From: Geodermatophilus marinus
Lineage (GTDB): Bacteria; Actinomycetota; Actinomycetes; Mycobacteriales; Geodermatophilaceae
NCBI RefSeq assembly: GCF_003428645.1
Contig: NZ_QVQH01000014.1
Location: 51,847-115,846, forward strand
Direction of reading: 5' to 3'
Length of the DNA stretch: 64,000 nucleotides
In this document: positions 56,654 to 64,000 of the stretch, piece after piece
How the letters are laid out: each line of letters opens with the position of its first letter
Position numbering within the stretch: the first letter of the stretch is position 1
Notes under the pieces: model-generated
Seen by the model: only the letters and a program-made list of their open reading frames with translations
Database searches by the model: none
Told to the model about the DNA's origin: nothing
Translations under genes and position numbers: made by a program

Positions 56654-57014
56654 GCCGATCGATCTTCCCTTCGGACGGTGGCCCGGCGGAGCGGTCCAGT
56701 CACCTTGGTTCTCGCGGTCGCCCCAGGGCGCCGGTCATTCATCGCAATACGATATACGTCCGATCTCGGAGCCGCTCGCCGCGAGCGTGGCATGACCCTC
56801 GACGATGACTCGATCACGAGCCGGACGGCCGCCGTGATCGCGTCGGTCCGGCTTTCTCGGGTGTGCCGCGTGGGCGACCGGTTCCGCGACGCAGAGGTCG
56901 AGCGCGTCGTCGACGTGCGGGTGGTTCGCCGGGAGCTGCACCAGACCCGGTGTCCGGACCGGCGCTGCGTCCGCGTCGTCGGCGAGGCGTCCGGGGGCTC
57001 GGGCGAGCTGCCGG
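56654..57014. other. Gap of 361 bp, promoter of the MarR pair only
   Basis: No convincing gene. It holds the AT-rich site CATCGCAATACGATA (56740-56754), 87 bp before the 93-residue gene. On the minus strand this reads TATCGTATTGCGATG, 11 of 15 to the palindrome at 58677-58691. Confidence 0.45.
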
Positions 57015-57716
57015 TCATGACCCCCGTCGCGTGATCTGCACGCGCCACCGCAGAGGCCCTTCCTCCAGGTAGACCCAGCCGTAGTCGGTGTACATCCGAC
57101 GCCTGGTGAAGGCCGCCCGCAGCCTGCCGAGGTGACGACTCGAGCGGACCTCGACCTCTTCCCCGACTCGCAGGCGCGTGAGACGGTCCAGTACGGCCGG
57201 TGCCTCGTCCTCCCGGAACGGCATCCGGTCCACGTCGACCACAGACCCCTCCGTCAGGACGAACCAGTCGTGAGAGCGTCGTGGCTGCCGCAGGTCCTCG
57301 ATGCACGCGTCGGTCATGGCAGCGACCACTGCTTGCTCGGCGTGCAGGTGCTCGGCCAGTACACGGCGGAGCCCGAGCAGGAGCGGAACCGGGTCGGCAT
57401 CCCGCTGCGGGGAGCCGCCGTTCGCGACTCGTGCCAGCTCGTCGATCAGGTCTCGCAGTCGACGATGGTCGTGGGTCAGCGCCGGGACGTGATCGGCTGA
57501 CGGCGTGCCCGCGATGAGCGGGTAGAGCAGGCTCTCGGTGTGCACCGCTTCATCGATGACCTCGCAGCGCAGGTAGGTGACCAAGGACTCCAGCTCCGGG
57601 ACGTGGGGTCGTCCCGAGTCGGCTGCCGTGAGGGCGCGGTGCACACGCCGGTCCACCTCCTCGAGAAGGCCGGCGTGTTCGTCGGCCAGGCGACGTCCCG
57701 ACCTCGTCCGAGTCAT
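57015..57716 (-). CDS. Hemerythrin-like (HHE) domain protein
   Basis: A 233-residue protein with an N-terminal hemerythrin-type four-helix domain: histidines and acids in ADEHAGLLEEVDRRVH, EAVHTESLLYPLI, THDHRRLRDLIDEL and EHLHAEQAVV. The C-terminal 70 residues (VDVDRMPFREDEAPAVLDRL onward) look like a small DUF2249-like domain. HHE proteins bind oxygen, NO or iron and act in redox or nitrosative stress. It follows the DUF488 gene by 45 bp. Confidence 0.78.
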   Translation of the reverse strand: MTRTRSGRRLADEHAGLLEEVDRRVHRALTAADSGRPHVPELESLVTYLRCEVIDEAVHTESLLYPLIAGTPSADHVPALTHDHRRLRDLIDELARVANGGSPQRDADPVPLLLGLRRVLAEHLHAEQAVVAAMTDACIEDLRQPRRSHDWFVLTEGSVVDVDRMPFREDEAPAVLDRLTRLRVGEEVEVRSSRHLGRLRAAFTRRRMYTDYGWVYLEEGPLRWRVQITRRGS

Positions 57717-57761
57717 CGCAGATCCCTCCGCGGTCGATGTGTCAGTTCCAGGTGGAGACGC

Positions 57762-58121
57762 TCATCGGTCGTCTCGGACCTGCCGAGCCAGGTACTCCCG
57801 GAGCACGACGGCGTTGTTGTGCTCCGGGTCGCGGGCGGCGTACAGCAGGAGGACGTCACGTTTCCGCGCGGCATCGCGCAGCGGCAGCCAGGCATCGCGG
57901 TGCGCGTCGAGCTCGGCCGTGTACCGGCGTCGGAACTCGGCCCATCGTGTGACGTCGTGCCCGAACCACCGACGCAGCTCGTCGCTGGGTGCGACATCCG
58001 GCAACCAGCCGCTCAGTGGCAGGCTCCGCTTCGCCACGCCCCGTGGCCACAGTCGGTCGACGAGGTATCGGCGCCCTCGGTCGGTGCGCTTGAGCTCGTG
58101 CACGCGGACGGTCCGGATCAA
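57762..58121 (-). CDS. DUF488 (YeaO-like) protein
   Basis: A 119-residue DUF488 protein: RTVRVHELKRTDRGRRYLVD followed by RLWPRGVAK and the ending LYAARDPEHNNAVVLREYL. The TTG start at 58121 is chosen because it aligns with the family start MIRTxRVxE, has GGTAGG upstream and overlaps the stop of the STAS gene (TTGA). The family is often linked to stress and metal redox genes; biochemical function unknown. Confidence 0.82.
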   Translation of the reverse strand: MIRTVRVHELKRTDRGRRYLVDRLWPRGVAKRSLPLSGWLPDVAPSDELRRWFGHDVTRWAEFRRRYTAELDAHRDAWLPLRDAARKRDVLLLYAARDPEHNNAVVLREYLARQVRDDR

Positions 58122-58402
58122 CGCCGGCCTACCTGGGGCGAACGGTCGGTGATGATGAGCTGCGCGTGGCCGTCGGCCAGTTCGTCGGCCACGCCGGCCA
58201 GCACGGCCGAAGCATCCTGCGTGACGTCCGTCGCCTCCGGCAGGACGAGCGTGACGCTTCGGTGACCTTGCCGCTGCAACGCTCGGATGGTGCCGCGGAG
58301 CAGGTCGGCGCCCGCCCTGTCGACACGACCGTGGACCCGGATGACAGCCCGATGGACGTCGACCGTCTCGGTGCAGGTCCAGCGCCGGGATGCGGTCGTC
58401 AT
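58118..58402 (-). CDS. STAS domain protein (anti-anti-sigma-like)
   Basis: A 94-residue STAS-like domain: RAVIRVHGRVDRAGADLLRG, VTLVLPEATDVTQDASAVL, QLIITDRSPQ. The usual phosphoacceptor Ser/Thr region reads ATDVTQDASAV, so a regulatory Thr or Ser is available. It is coupled on both sides: ATG overlapping the zinc-ribbon stop (ATGA) and stop overlapping the DUF488 start (TTGA). Confidence 0.68.
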   Translation of the reverse strand: MTTASRRWTCTETVDVHRAVIRVHGRVDRAGADLLRGTIRALQRQGHRSVTLVLPEATDVTQDASAVLAGVADELADGHAQLIITDRSPQVGRR

Positions 58403-58584
58403 GCGGACCGACCGGGGGAGCCGCACGTCGGGCAGCGCCGGGCGCGCGGATCGTCGGGAACGGAGCCGCACACGGGGCAGACATCGTTCAACCAGCAGGC
58501 AGGGTCTCCTCCCTGCTCGGTCGGGTGTGCCGCCGGATCACCGGTCGCGGCTGTGGGTGATCCGGACGTCGACGCGTCGGACAT
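58399..58584 (-). CDS. Small zinc-ribbon protein (61 aa)
   Basis: A 61-residue protein with a C-terminal four-cysteine ribbon (CPVCGSVPDDPRARRCPTCG) and a Ser/Thr/Pro-rich N-terminus. ATG 58584 has AGGGAGGA upstream. It is the first gene of a coupled operon with the STAS, DUF488 and hemerythrin genes. Function unknown. Confidence 0.7.
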   Translation of the reverse strand: MSDASTSGSPTAATGDPAAHPTEQGGDPACWLNDVCPVCGSVPDDPRARRCPTCGSPGRSA

Positions 58585-58676
58585 CGTGCTTCCTCCCTGG
58601 CGGCGGACCCGCTCGGCGACACGGCCGGCAGAACGTCTCGACATGCAACGCCCGCGTTCGACCGTCGAGATGAGAA

Positions 58677-58691
58677 TATCGTGTCACGATA
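58677..58691. promoter_or_regulatory. Perfect palindromic operator upstream of the stress operon
   Basis: TATCGTGTCACGATA, 7-bp perfect arms around one base, in an AT-rich patch about 93 bp before the zinc-ribbon gene. A related imperfect site lies before the MarR gene pair, which makes that MarR protein the prime candidate to bind here. Confidence 0.65.
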
Positions 58692-58900
58692 GTTTTGCCA
58701 CGTGGTGAAGTGGACCCCGAGAGGAGCCGGTGGTAACCGCGAAGACCGGTCGCCGATGCGTCGCCGTACTGGGCCGATCCACGAGGTCAGGGGACCTCCT
58801 CACCGGCCGAGGCGACTTCGATGGTGATCGCCTCGCCGGTTCGGATCCGCAATCTGCCCGAGTGGGGGCAGGGAGGAAACGCACGTGGCCACATCCGGCG
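58692..58900. other. Non-coding stretch
   Basis: Together with the operator region this forms a 316-bp gap (58585-58900) between two minus-strand units. Nothing else was recognised in it. Confidence 0.45.
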
Positions 58901-59380
58901 TCACCTGAGGTGGTGACCGGTGGCGGCCGTCCCGCGGCGCGGCGTCGACGGGCGTCGCGGGGTGGTCCGTGGCCGTGCACCGGTCCGTGGTCTCCGTGGC
59001 TGCGGGTCGGCATCGGCCGGATCGACGGCGACGAGATCGGCCAGGCTGGTCAGGTGCAGGCACCGGAGCACGGCGGGCCGCCCACCGGTGCGGATGACCA
59101 GTCGGGCGCCGCGCATGCGGCACCGGCGGTCGGTCCGGGCGAGCGCCGTGACCCCGGCGGCGCCGAGGAAGGTCACCTGCCCCAGGAAGACGACGAGTTC
59201 GCGGAGGCCGGGCTGGGTCGCCTGCGAGTGCAGGCAGAGGTCCAGCGCCGGGGCGGTGCAGGTGTCGACCTCGCCGGCGACCTCGACGACCACGCGGCCC
59301 GGGCGGGGGTCGGGGACGGTGGTGACCGACAGCAGCTGGTCGGTATCGGGTGCGGACCGGTGGACGGGGGAGTGCAGCAC
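58901..59380 (-). CDS. STAS domain anti-sigma factor antagonist
   Basis: A 159-residue protein with a clear STAS domain (GRVVVEVAGEVDTCTAPALD, LRELVVFLGQVTFLGAAGVTAL) and a basic, Pro/Arg-rich C-terminal tail. The phosphoacceptor position reads VTFLGAAGV, where active antagonists have a Ser (DSSG), so it may not be phosphorylated in the classical way. GTG start. Confidence 0.75.
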   Translation of the reverse strand: MLHSPVHRSAPDTDQLLSVTTVPDPRPGRVVVEVAGEVDTCTAPALDLCLHSQATQPGLRELVVFLGQVTFLGAAGVTALARTDRRCRMRGARLVIRTGGRPAVLRCLHLTSLADLVAVDPADADPQPRRPRTGARPRTTPRRPSTPRRGTAATGHHLR

Positions 59381-59467
59381 GGGGGCTCCAGGTGAACACA
59401 GGGACCTACCCGCCGGCGGACCGTGGGAGGGGGCGGTAGGCCGCCGACGGGTAGGGGCACGGGACGA

Positions 59468-60745
59468 TCAGCGCAGCGGGTCGAGCGGCGCCAGCTCGGG
59501 TGGGGCCTCCCCCTTGAGCACGGTCTGGGCGACCAGCTGCCCGGTGAGGGGGCCGAGCACGATGCCCCACATGCCGTGGCCGCCGGCGACGAACACCCGC
59601 GGGGAGGCGGTGGCGCCGGCCAGCGGCAGACCGTCGGGGGTGCACGGCCGGGAGCCGACCCACTCGTTGCGCCGGTCGTCGAGGTCCACCGCGGTCAGGA
59701 AGGGGCGGACGGCATCGACGACGGCGGCGATGCGGCGGGGGTCCAGCGGCTCGTCGGGCCGGCGGAACTCCATCATCCCGGCCACCCGCAGCCGGCTGCC
59801 CAGCGGCGTGCAGGCCACCCGCTGGGCCGGGAAGTACAGCGGGCCGCGGGGCATCTGCTCCACCGGCACGCTGAAGCTGTAGCCGCGGCCGGCCTGCACC
59901 GGCTGCCGCACGCCGAACGGCCCGGCCAGCCGGCCGAGTTCGGCGCCGGTGGCGACCACGATGGCGTCGTGCCGCTGGTGCTCGCCGGTGGTCGTGACGA
60001 CGGTCGCCCCGTCCATCCGGGCCTGCAGCGTCGCCACGTCGACGCCCTCGACCAGCTCGCCGCCGCGGGCGCGGACGGCCAGCGCCAGGGAGCGCACGTA
60101 CTCGGGTGGGTGCAGGTAGCGCTGCCCGTGGAGCTGCACCGCCGCACCGACCTGGTCGGTGAGCGTCGGCTCCAGCGCACGGGCCTGCCGGGCGGTGATC
60201 GGGTCGAAGCGGACGTCCTGGCCGGTGTCGCGAATCCGCTCCAGCTCGGTGCGGAGGTGCCCGGCCTCCCGCTCGTGGCGGAAGCAGGCCAGGAATGAGG
60301 TCGCCCGGTGGGTCGGGGCCATCACGCCGCCGGCGGCCAGGACGTCGAAGGCTTCCAGCGCCCGCGCGTTGAGGGGTACGTAGGCGGCCATCCCGCGTCG
60401 CCACCGCCGCGCGGTGCTGTGCGCGACAAAGCCACCGAGGAAACGCAGCAGGGTGCGGTCGGCGCGCAGCGGCAGGTACACCGGCGAGCGCGGGCTGGTC
60501 ACCGCCCGCAACCCATACCGCAGCACCGCCGGCTCCGGCAGGGGGGCGGTCAACGCCGGGGTCAGCCACCCGGCGTTGCCCCAGGAGGCGCCGGCGCCGA
60601 CGGAGTCGCGCTCGTAGACGGTGACCTGTACGCCGGCCTCCTGCAGGAACCAGGCGCAGGAGAGGCCGACCATGCCGGCCCCGATCACGGCCACCTGCCG
60701 AGGGGAACCGGTCGGAACCGTCGGACCGTGCTGCAGGGGGGACAT
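59468..60745 (-). CDS. FAD-dependent amino-acid oxidase, DadA-like
   Basis: A 425-residue DAO-family flavoprotein: VAVIGAGMVGLSCAWFLQEAG, YERDSVGAGASWGNAGWLTP and a C-terminal GLPLAGATASPRVFVAGGHGMWGIVLGPLTG, typical of D-amino acid dehydrogenase small subunits. It oxidises D-amino acids or related secondary amines to keto acids. ATG 60745 has a GGAAGGAG site. There is no alanine racemase next to it. Confidence 0.83.
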   Translation of the reverse strand: MSPLQHGPTVPTGSPRQVAVIGAGMVGLSCAWFLQEAGVQVTVYERDSVGAGASWGNAGWLTPALTAPLPEPAVLRYGLRAVTSPRSPVYLPLRADRTLLRFLGGFVAHSTARRWRRGMAAYVPLNARALEAFDVLAAGGVMAPTHRATSFLACFRHEREAGHLRTELERIRDTGQDVRFDPITARQARALEPTLTDQVGAAVQLHGQRYLHPPEYVRSLALAVRARGGELVEGVDVATLQARMDGATVVTTTGEHQRHDAIVVATGAELGRLAGPFGVRQPVQAGRGYSFSVPVEQMPRGPLYFPAQRVACTPLGSRLRVAGMMEFRRPDEPLDPRRIAAVVDAVRPFLTAVDLDDRRNEWVGSRPCTPDGLPLAGATASPRVFVAGGHGMWGIVLGPLTGQLVAQTVLKGEAPPELAPLDPLR

Positions 60746-60908
60746 GCCCGCTCCTTCCCCGGCGGTCGCCGGGTCGAGATCGTCCGGGTCGTGGCCGGCG
60801 CGGGGCGCGCGCCGCCACCGGTCCGACGGCAGGGTCGGACCGGTGGTGCCCGGGCGGTGGATGGCTGTACGGGAGCCGTGCGGGACGCGCGGCGGCGGTG
60901 CGGGTCGC

Positions 60909-61241
60909 TCAGCGGGTCCGCTGGCAGGAGACGCAGCCCTCGGCGAACGGCCGGAACTCCAGTCGCTCGACGGGGATGGCGCGCCGGCAGTACGTGCAGA
61001 CGCCGTAGGTGCCGTCGGCGATCCGGGCCAGGGCCGCATCGATTTCCCCGATCGTGCGCAGCAGGCCGGCCGCGCGGTTGACCGACACCGGGTCCGGCAC
61101 CGAGGTGGCGATCTCGGCCAGGGCGAGCTCGCGCTGCCGGACGCAGTCGGCCCGCTGCGTCTCGAGCAGCTCCCGGAACGGCGCCCAGTCCGTGGCAGGG
61201 GCCGAGCTCCTGGTGGTGGCAGGGGTGAGGTGCGTGGTCAT
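60909..61241 (-). CDS. DksA/TraR-type zinc-finger protein
   Basis: A 110-residue protein with a helical N-terminus and the TraR/DksA zinc finger at the end (DGTYGVCTYCRRAIPVERLE then CVSCQR), four cysteines in C-x2-C...C-x2-C. Short actinobacterial versions modulate RNA polymerase or are uncharacterised. AGGAG precedes the ATG. Confidence 0.83.
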   Translation of the reverse strand: MTTHLTPATTRSSAPATDWAPFRELLETQRADCVRQRELALAEIATSVPDPVSVNRAAGLLRTIGEIDAALARIADGTYGVCTYCRRAIPVERLEFRPFAEGCVSCQRTR

Positions 61242-61889
61242 GCAGGTCTCCTGGGATGACGAGAAGCGCGTCCCCGGAGCGGGACGCGCACGGAACGAAA
61301 GCCGAGGACCCGGGGAGGGTCAGGCGCTCGCCGGTGGCGCCCGGTCCTGGCTGCGTCGCAGCACGTCCAGGCCGCGCAATCCGCGAGCTCGCAGGCTCAT
61401 CGCCAGGGCCAGCAGTCCGCGGCCGGTCACCGGCGGCGGGCAGTGCACGGGTGATCCGGCGGGCACGACGGCGGCGGGCGGGCGGTCGGTCGGTGCGGTG
61501 CGCGCACGCACGTGGACCACCCCCTTCGTCTCGTCGTCGTCCGGTGCGGGGGCCGGGGAGACCGGCTGCCGGTGGTGCAGGTGGCCACCGGCGGCTTGCT
61601 CACCCGGTTCACGGCCTCCACGACCTGATGCCACCATGCCGGTCCACCGCCGTCCGGGGCACGGCAGTGCCCGGTCAACTCGATGCGCAAGGGCTTGCCG
61701 ACGACCGGCAACGGGCGGGTGCGAGGCCGGCGACGCGGTGGTCACGGCTCGCCAGCCGGACGACAGCGGCCGCTCAGCGGGACCAGGCTTGTCCCACCGT
61801 CCGGGCGGACGGCTACTGGACCCGGCTGCGCCCGTCGGGCTCCGCCAGCCACGCCGAGTGGCCGCTGCGACGAGAGGGGACAGGGTTTC
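61242..61889. other. Gap of 648 bp upstream of ribBA
   Basis: No supported gene. Minus-strand frames (for example 61427-61711, starting MPVVGKPLRIELTGHCRA) begin plausibly but turn into low-complexity sequence. No FMN riboswitch core (AGGGGGCAGGGTGA, ACCGGCGGT) was found. A copy of the shared motif lies at 61770. Confidence 0.45.
61770..61783 (+). promoter_or_regulatory. Copy 12 of the shared 14-bp motif (upstream of ribBA)
   Basis: CCGCTCAGCGGGAC, 13 of 14 to CCGRTSAGYGGRAY, 107 bp before ribBA. It also forms its own palindrome CCGCTcAGCGG, so it may be coincidental. Confidence 0.3.
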
Positions 61890-63155
61890 GTGAGGGTCAT
61901 CGGGAGTTCGCCGGCCGAGGCGGTGCAGCGAGCGGTTGCGGCACTGGCCGCCGGACGGATGGTGGTGGTCGTCGACGACGCCGACCGGGAGAACGAGGGG
62001 GATCTCCTGGTCGCAGCGGAGCTGGTGACCGAGGAGCAGATGGCGTTCGTCGTCCGGCACACCACCGGCATCGTCTGCGCACCGATGAGCGCGGAGCGCT
62101 GTGCCGCGCTCCGGCTCCCGCAGATGGTCGCCGACAACACCGACGCCCACGGGACGGCCTTCACCGTCAGCGTGGACCACGTCGGCACGGGGACCGGGGT
62201 GTCGGCCGCCTGCCGCGCCCGGACGGTGCGGGCGCTGGCCGATCCGGCGACGCTGCCGGGCCAGCTGCGTCGGCCGGGGCACGTCTTCCCGCTGCGGGCG
62301 CGGGAGGGTGGCGTGCTCATCCGGGCCGGCCACACCGAGGCCGCGGTCGACCTGACCCGGATGGCCGGGTTGAGCGGGGTGGGCGTCATCGGTGAGATCA
62401 CCGCCGACGACGGGACGATGCGATCGGGGACGTGCCTGCGGGACTTCGCGGCGCGGCACGAGCTGCCCGTCCTCGCCATCGCCGACCTGGTGCGGTACCG
62501 CCGGGCCACCGAGCGCCTGGTGGAGCCGGTCGGCAGCGCAGCCATGCCGACGGAGTTCGGCGCCTTCCGGGCGGCGGCCTACCGCAACACCCTCGACGGC
62601 ACCGAGCACCTCGCGCTGGTCATGGGGGACGTCGCCGCCGCCGGCCGCAGCGACGCCGGCGTGCTGGTGCGGGTGCACAGCGAATGCCTCACCGGCGACA
62701 TCCTGGGCAGCCTCCGGTGTGACTGCGGAGCCCAGCTCGAGCAGGCCCTGAAGGCGATCGCCGAGGAAGGTTGCGGCGTCGTCGTGTACCTGCGCGGTCA
62801 CGAGGGGCGCGGCATCGGGCTGGGCCACAAGATCCGCGCCTATGCGCTGCAGGAGCAGGGTCTGGACACGGTGGACGCCAACACCGCCCAGGGGCTCCCG
62901 GTCGACTCCCGGAGCTACGGCGTGGGCGCGCAGATCCTCAGCGATCTCGGGGTCCGCCGGATCCGGCTGATCACCAACAACCCGGCCAAGTACGGGGGGA
63001 TCGAGGGGCACGGGCTCGAGCTGGTCGACCGCGTCGCGTCGCCGACGGTCGAGACGCCGCACAACGTCCGCTACCTGCGGACCAAGCGTGAGCGCATGGG
63101 GCACGTCCTGGGAACCGAAGCAGTGCAGCCCGGCGGCTGGTCCGCGCAGGCGTGA
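61890..63155 (+). CDS. ribBA: Bifunctional DHBP synthase / GTP cyclohydrolase II RibBA
   Basis: A 421-residue riboflavin biosynthesis enzyme. The N-terminal domain makes 3,4-dihydroxybutanone phosphate (VVVVDDADRENEGDLLVAAE, HGTAFTVSVDH, HTEAAVDLTRMAG); the C-terminal domain opens GTP, with zinc cysteines in SECLTGDILGSLRCDCG and catalytic HEGRGIGL. Unusually, the DHBP-synthase segment normally SAxDR/SxxER reads SAACR, replacing a conserved acid. The GTG start follows AGAGGGGA. It stands next to etfB rather than in a rib operon. Confidence 0.92.
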   Translation: MRVIGSSPAEAVQRAVAALAAGRMVVVVDDADRENEGDLLVAAELVTEEQMAFVVRHTTGIVCAPMSAERCAALRLPQMVADNTDAHGTAFTVSVDHVGTGTGVSAACRARTVRALADPATLPGQLRRPGHVFPLRAREGGVLIRAGHTEAAVDLTRMAGLSGVGVIGEITADDGTMRSGTCLRDFAARHELPVLAIADLVRYRRATERLVEPVGSAAMPTEFGAFRAAAYRNTLDGTEHLALVMGDVAAAGRSDAGVLVRVHSECLTGDILGSLRCDCGAQLEQALKAIAEEGCGVVVYLRGHEGRGIGLGHKIRAYALQEQGLDTVDANTAQGLPVDSRSYGVGAQILSDLGVRRIRLITNNPAKYGGIEGHGLELVDRVASPTVETPHNVRYLRTKRERMGHVLGTEAVQPGGWSAQA

Positions 63156-63184
63156 CCCGACACGCGCCCGGAAGCAGGTCCGGC

Positions 63185-63198
63185 CCGCTCAGTGAGAT
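63185..63198 (+). promoter_or_regulatory. Weak copy 13 of the shared 14-bp motif (upstream of etfB)
   Basis: CCGCTCAGTGAGAT, 12 of 14 to the consensus, 178 bp before etfB and 30 bp after ribBA. Confidence 0.28.
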
Positions 63199-63375
63199 CA
63201 GGGCCGGCCCACCCGAGCGCGTGCGGGTAGGTGTTGGTCCGGGAAGGCAGACGCCCAGCGAGGGCGAGCGGCCGGGTCCGGACCCGACGCCGCCGTCCAC
63301 CCACCACGCCACACGGAATCGTGACCGGCCGCGGTCGGATGCCTCGCGCCGTGCCGAGAGCAGAGAGGTCTGACG

Positions 63376-64000
63376 ATGGACATCGTCGTTCTGGTCAAGC
63401 AGGTCCCCGACTCGGGGAGCGAGCGCTCCCTGGACGCCTCGGACAACACCGTGGCCCGGTCGAGCGCGGACAACGTCGTCAACGAGATCGACGAGTACGC
63501 GATCGAGGAGGCCCTGGTCCTCAAGGAGGCCCACGGCGGCGAGGTGACGGTGCTGACCGTCGGGCCCGAGTCGGCCGCCGACGCGATCCGCAAGGCGCTG
63601 TCGATGGGGGCGGACAAGGCCGTGCACGTGGTGGACGAGGCGATCCACGGCTCGTGCGCGGTGCAGACCTCGGCGGTGCTGGCCGCGGCGCTGGGGCAGC
63701 TGTCCTACGACATCGTGCTCTGCGGGGCGGAGTCCACCGACGGTCAGCTGTCGGTGATGCCGGCGCTGCTGGCCGAGCGGCTGGGCACCCCGCAGCTGTC
63801 CGGGGCGCGGAAGCTGACCGTCGAGGGCGGGGTGGCGAAGGTGGAGCGGCAGACCGACGGCGGGTACTGGGCGCTGGAGGCGCCGCTGCCGGCGATCGTG
63901 TCGACCTGGGACACCATCAACGAGCCGCGCTACCCCTCGTTCAAGGGGATCATGGCGGCCAAGAAGAAGCCGGTGGAGAAGAAGTCGCTGGCCGACCTGG
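63376..64000 (+). CDS. etfB: Electron transfer flavoprotein beta subunit EtfB (3'-truncated)
   Basis: The first 208 residues of EtfB, cut by the window end: MDIVVLVKQVPDSGSERSLD, VNEIDEYAIEEALVLKE, ESTDGQLSVMPALLAERLG. ETF accepts electrons from acyl-CoA dehydrogenases, of which this window encodes five chains, and passes them to the quinone pool. etfA presumably follows outside. The ATG at 63376 follows an AGAGAGG site. Confidence 0.93.
   Translation, partial: MDIVVLVKQVPDSGSERSLDASDNTVARSSADNVVNEIDEYAIEEALVLKEAHGGEVTVLTVGPESAADAIRKALSMGADKAVHVVDEAIHGSCAVQTSAVLAAALGQLSYDIVLCGAESTDGQLSVMPALLAERLGTPQLSGARKLTVEGGVAKVERQTDGGYWALEAPLPAIVSTWDTINEPRYPSFKGIMAAKKKPVEKKSLADL

Noticed and set aside
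61427..61711. 94-aa minus-strand frame upstream of ribBA
   Set aside because: It begins plausibly (MPVVGKPLRIELTGH) but becomes Pro/Arg/Thr-rich; no ribosome-binding site or domain supports it, though a decayed gene cannot be excluded.
61242..61889. FMN riboswitch upstream of ribBA
   Set aside because: The conserved RFN core sequences were looked for and not found.

Overview
This 64 kb window is very GC-rich, uses many GTG starts and 4-bp start/stop overlaps, and comes from an actinobacterium. The gene content and style fit a Geodermatophilaceae- or Pseudonocardiales-like organism, but the taxon is a low-confidence guess. About 53 kb of it is one large steroid-degradation region, cholesterol-type or, more likely, bile-acid-type. 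The left edge cuts kshB and the right edge cuts etfB.

Layout. (1) 1-8.1 kb: ring-degradation operon kshB (partial)-hsaE-hsaG-hsaF-hsaA-hsaC, an FAD dehydrogenase and a broken SDR gene. (2) 8.1-10.2 kb: a YeiH-type exporter divergent from a LysR regulator. (3) 10.2-17.6 kb: an SDR, a small CxxC protein and kshA on the minus strand; a second hsaA-like hydroxylase; kstD; a KstR-like TetR regulator; an internally deleted SDR; and a 3-alpha-HSD-like hsdA, closed by a strong bidirectional terminator. (4) 17.6-21.5 kb: an Hsd4A-like SDR divergent from a thiolase, an enoyl-CoA hydratase and a thioesterase. (5) 21.5-32.8 kb: a KstR2-like regulator divergent, across a perfect KstR2 box, from a side-chain operon. 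That operon holds a split chsH2, chsH1, ltp2, a DegT-fold protein with dehydratase-like features, an SDR, a thiolase, a fused double acyl-CoA dehydrogenase and an acyl-CoA dehydrogenase pair. (6) 33.1-44.9 kb: a phosphotriesterase-like lactonase, two acyl-CoA ligases, an orphan ABC solute-binding protein, an old-yellow-enzyme reductase, a second acyl-CoA dehydrogenase pair, a second hydratase and an SDR. (7) 45.2-53.6 kb: a complete Dpp/Opp-type ABC importer with its own binding protein, then an amidase overlapping a TauE/SafE exporter. (8) 53.7-64 kb: mostly housekeeping and stress genes (PucR, DUF3040, MarR, zinc ribbon-STAS-DUF488-hemerythrin operon, second STAS protein, DadA-like oxidase, DksA/TraR-type zinc finger, ribBA, etfB).

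How it fits together: an ABC system would import a substrate, perhaps an amide-conjugated steroid that the amidase could cleave. CoA ligases activate the side chain; acyl-CoA dehydrogenase pairs, hydratases, SDRs, thiolases and the ChsH/Ltp2 aldolase shorten it. HsdA, KstD and KshAB attack the nucleus, and HsaA/C/E/F/G take the A/B-ring product to pyruvate and propionyl-CoA. EtfB (electrons from acyl-CoA dehydrogenases) and RibBA (flavin supply) sit beside the region. HsaB and HsaD are not in the window.

The most interesting observations are: a recurring 14-bp intergenic motif (consensus CCGRTSAGYGGRAY) in front of many of these transcription units; a PLP-fold protein in the side-chain operon whose catalytic lysine is replaced by histidine, as in 3-deoxysugar dehydratases; ChsH2 split into two genes; two paralogous SDR genes broken in different ways; and a MarR-linked operator pair in the stress region. 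All comparisons are from memory and by eye; no searches were run.
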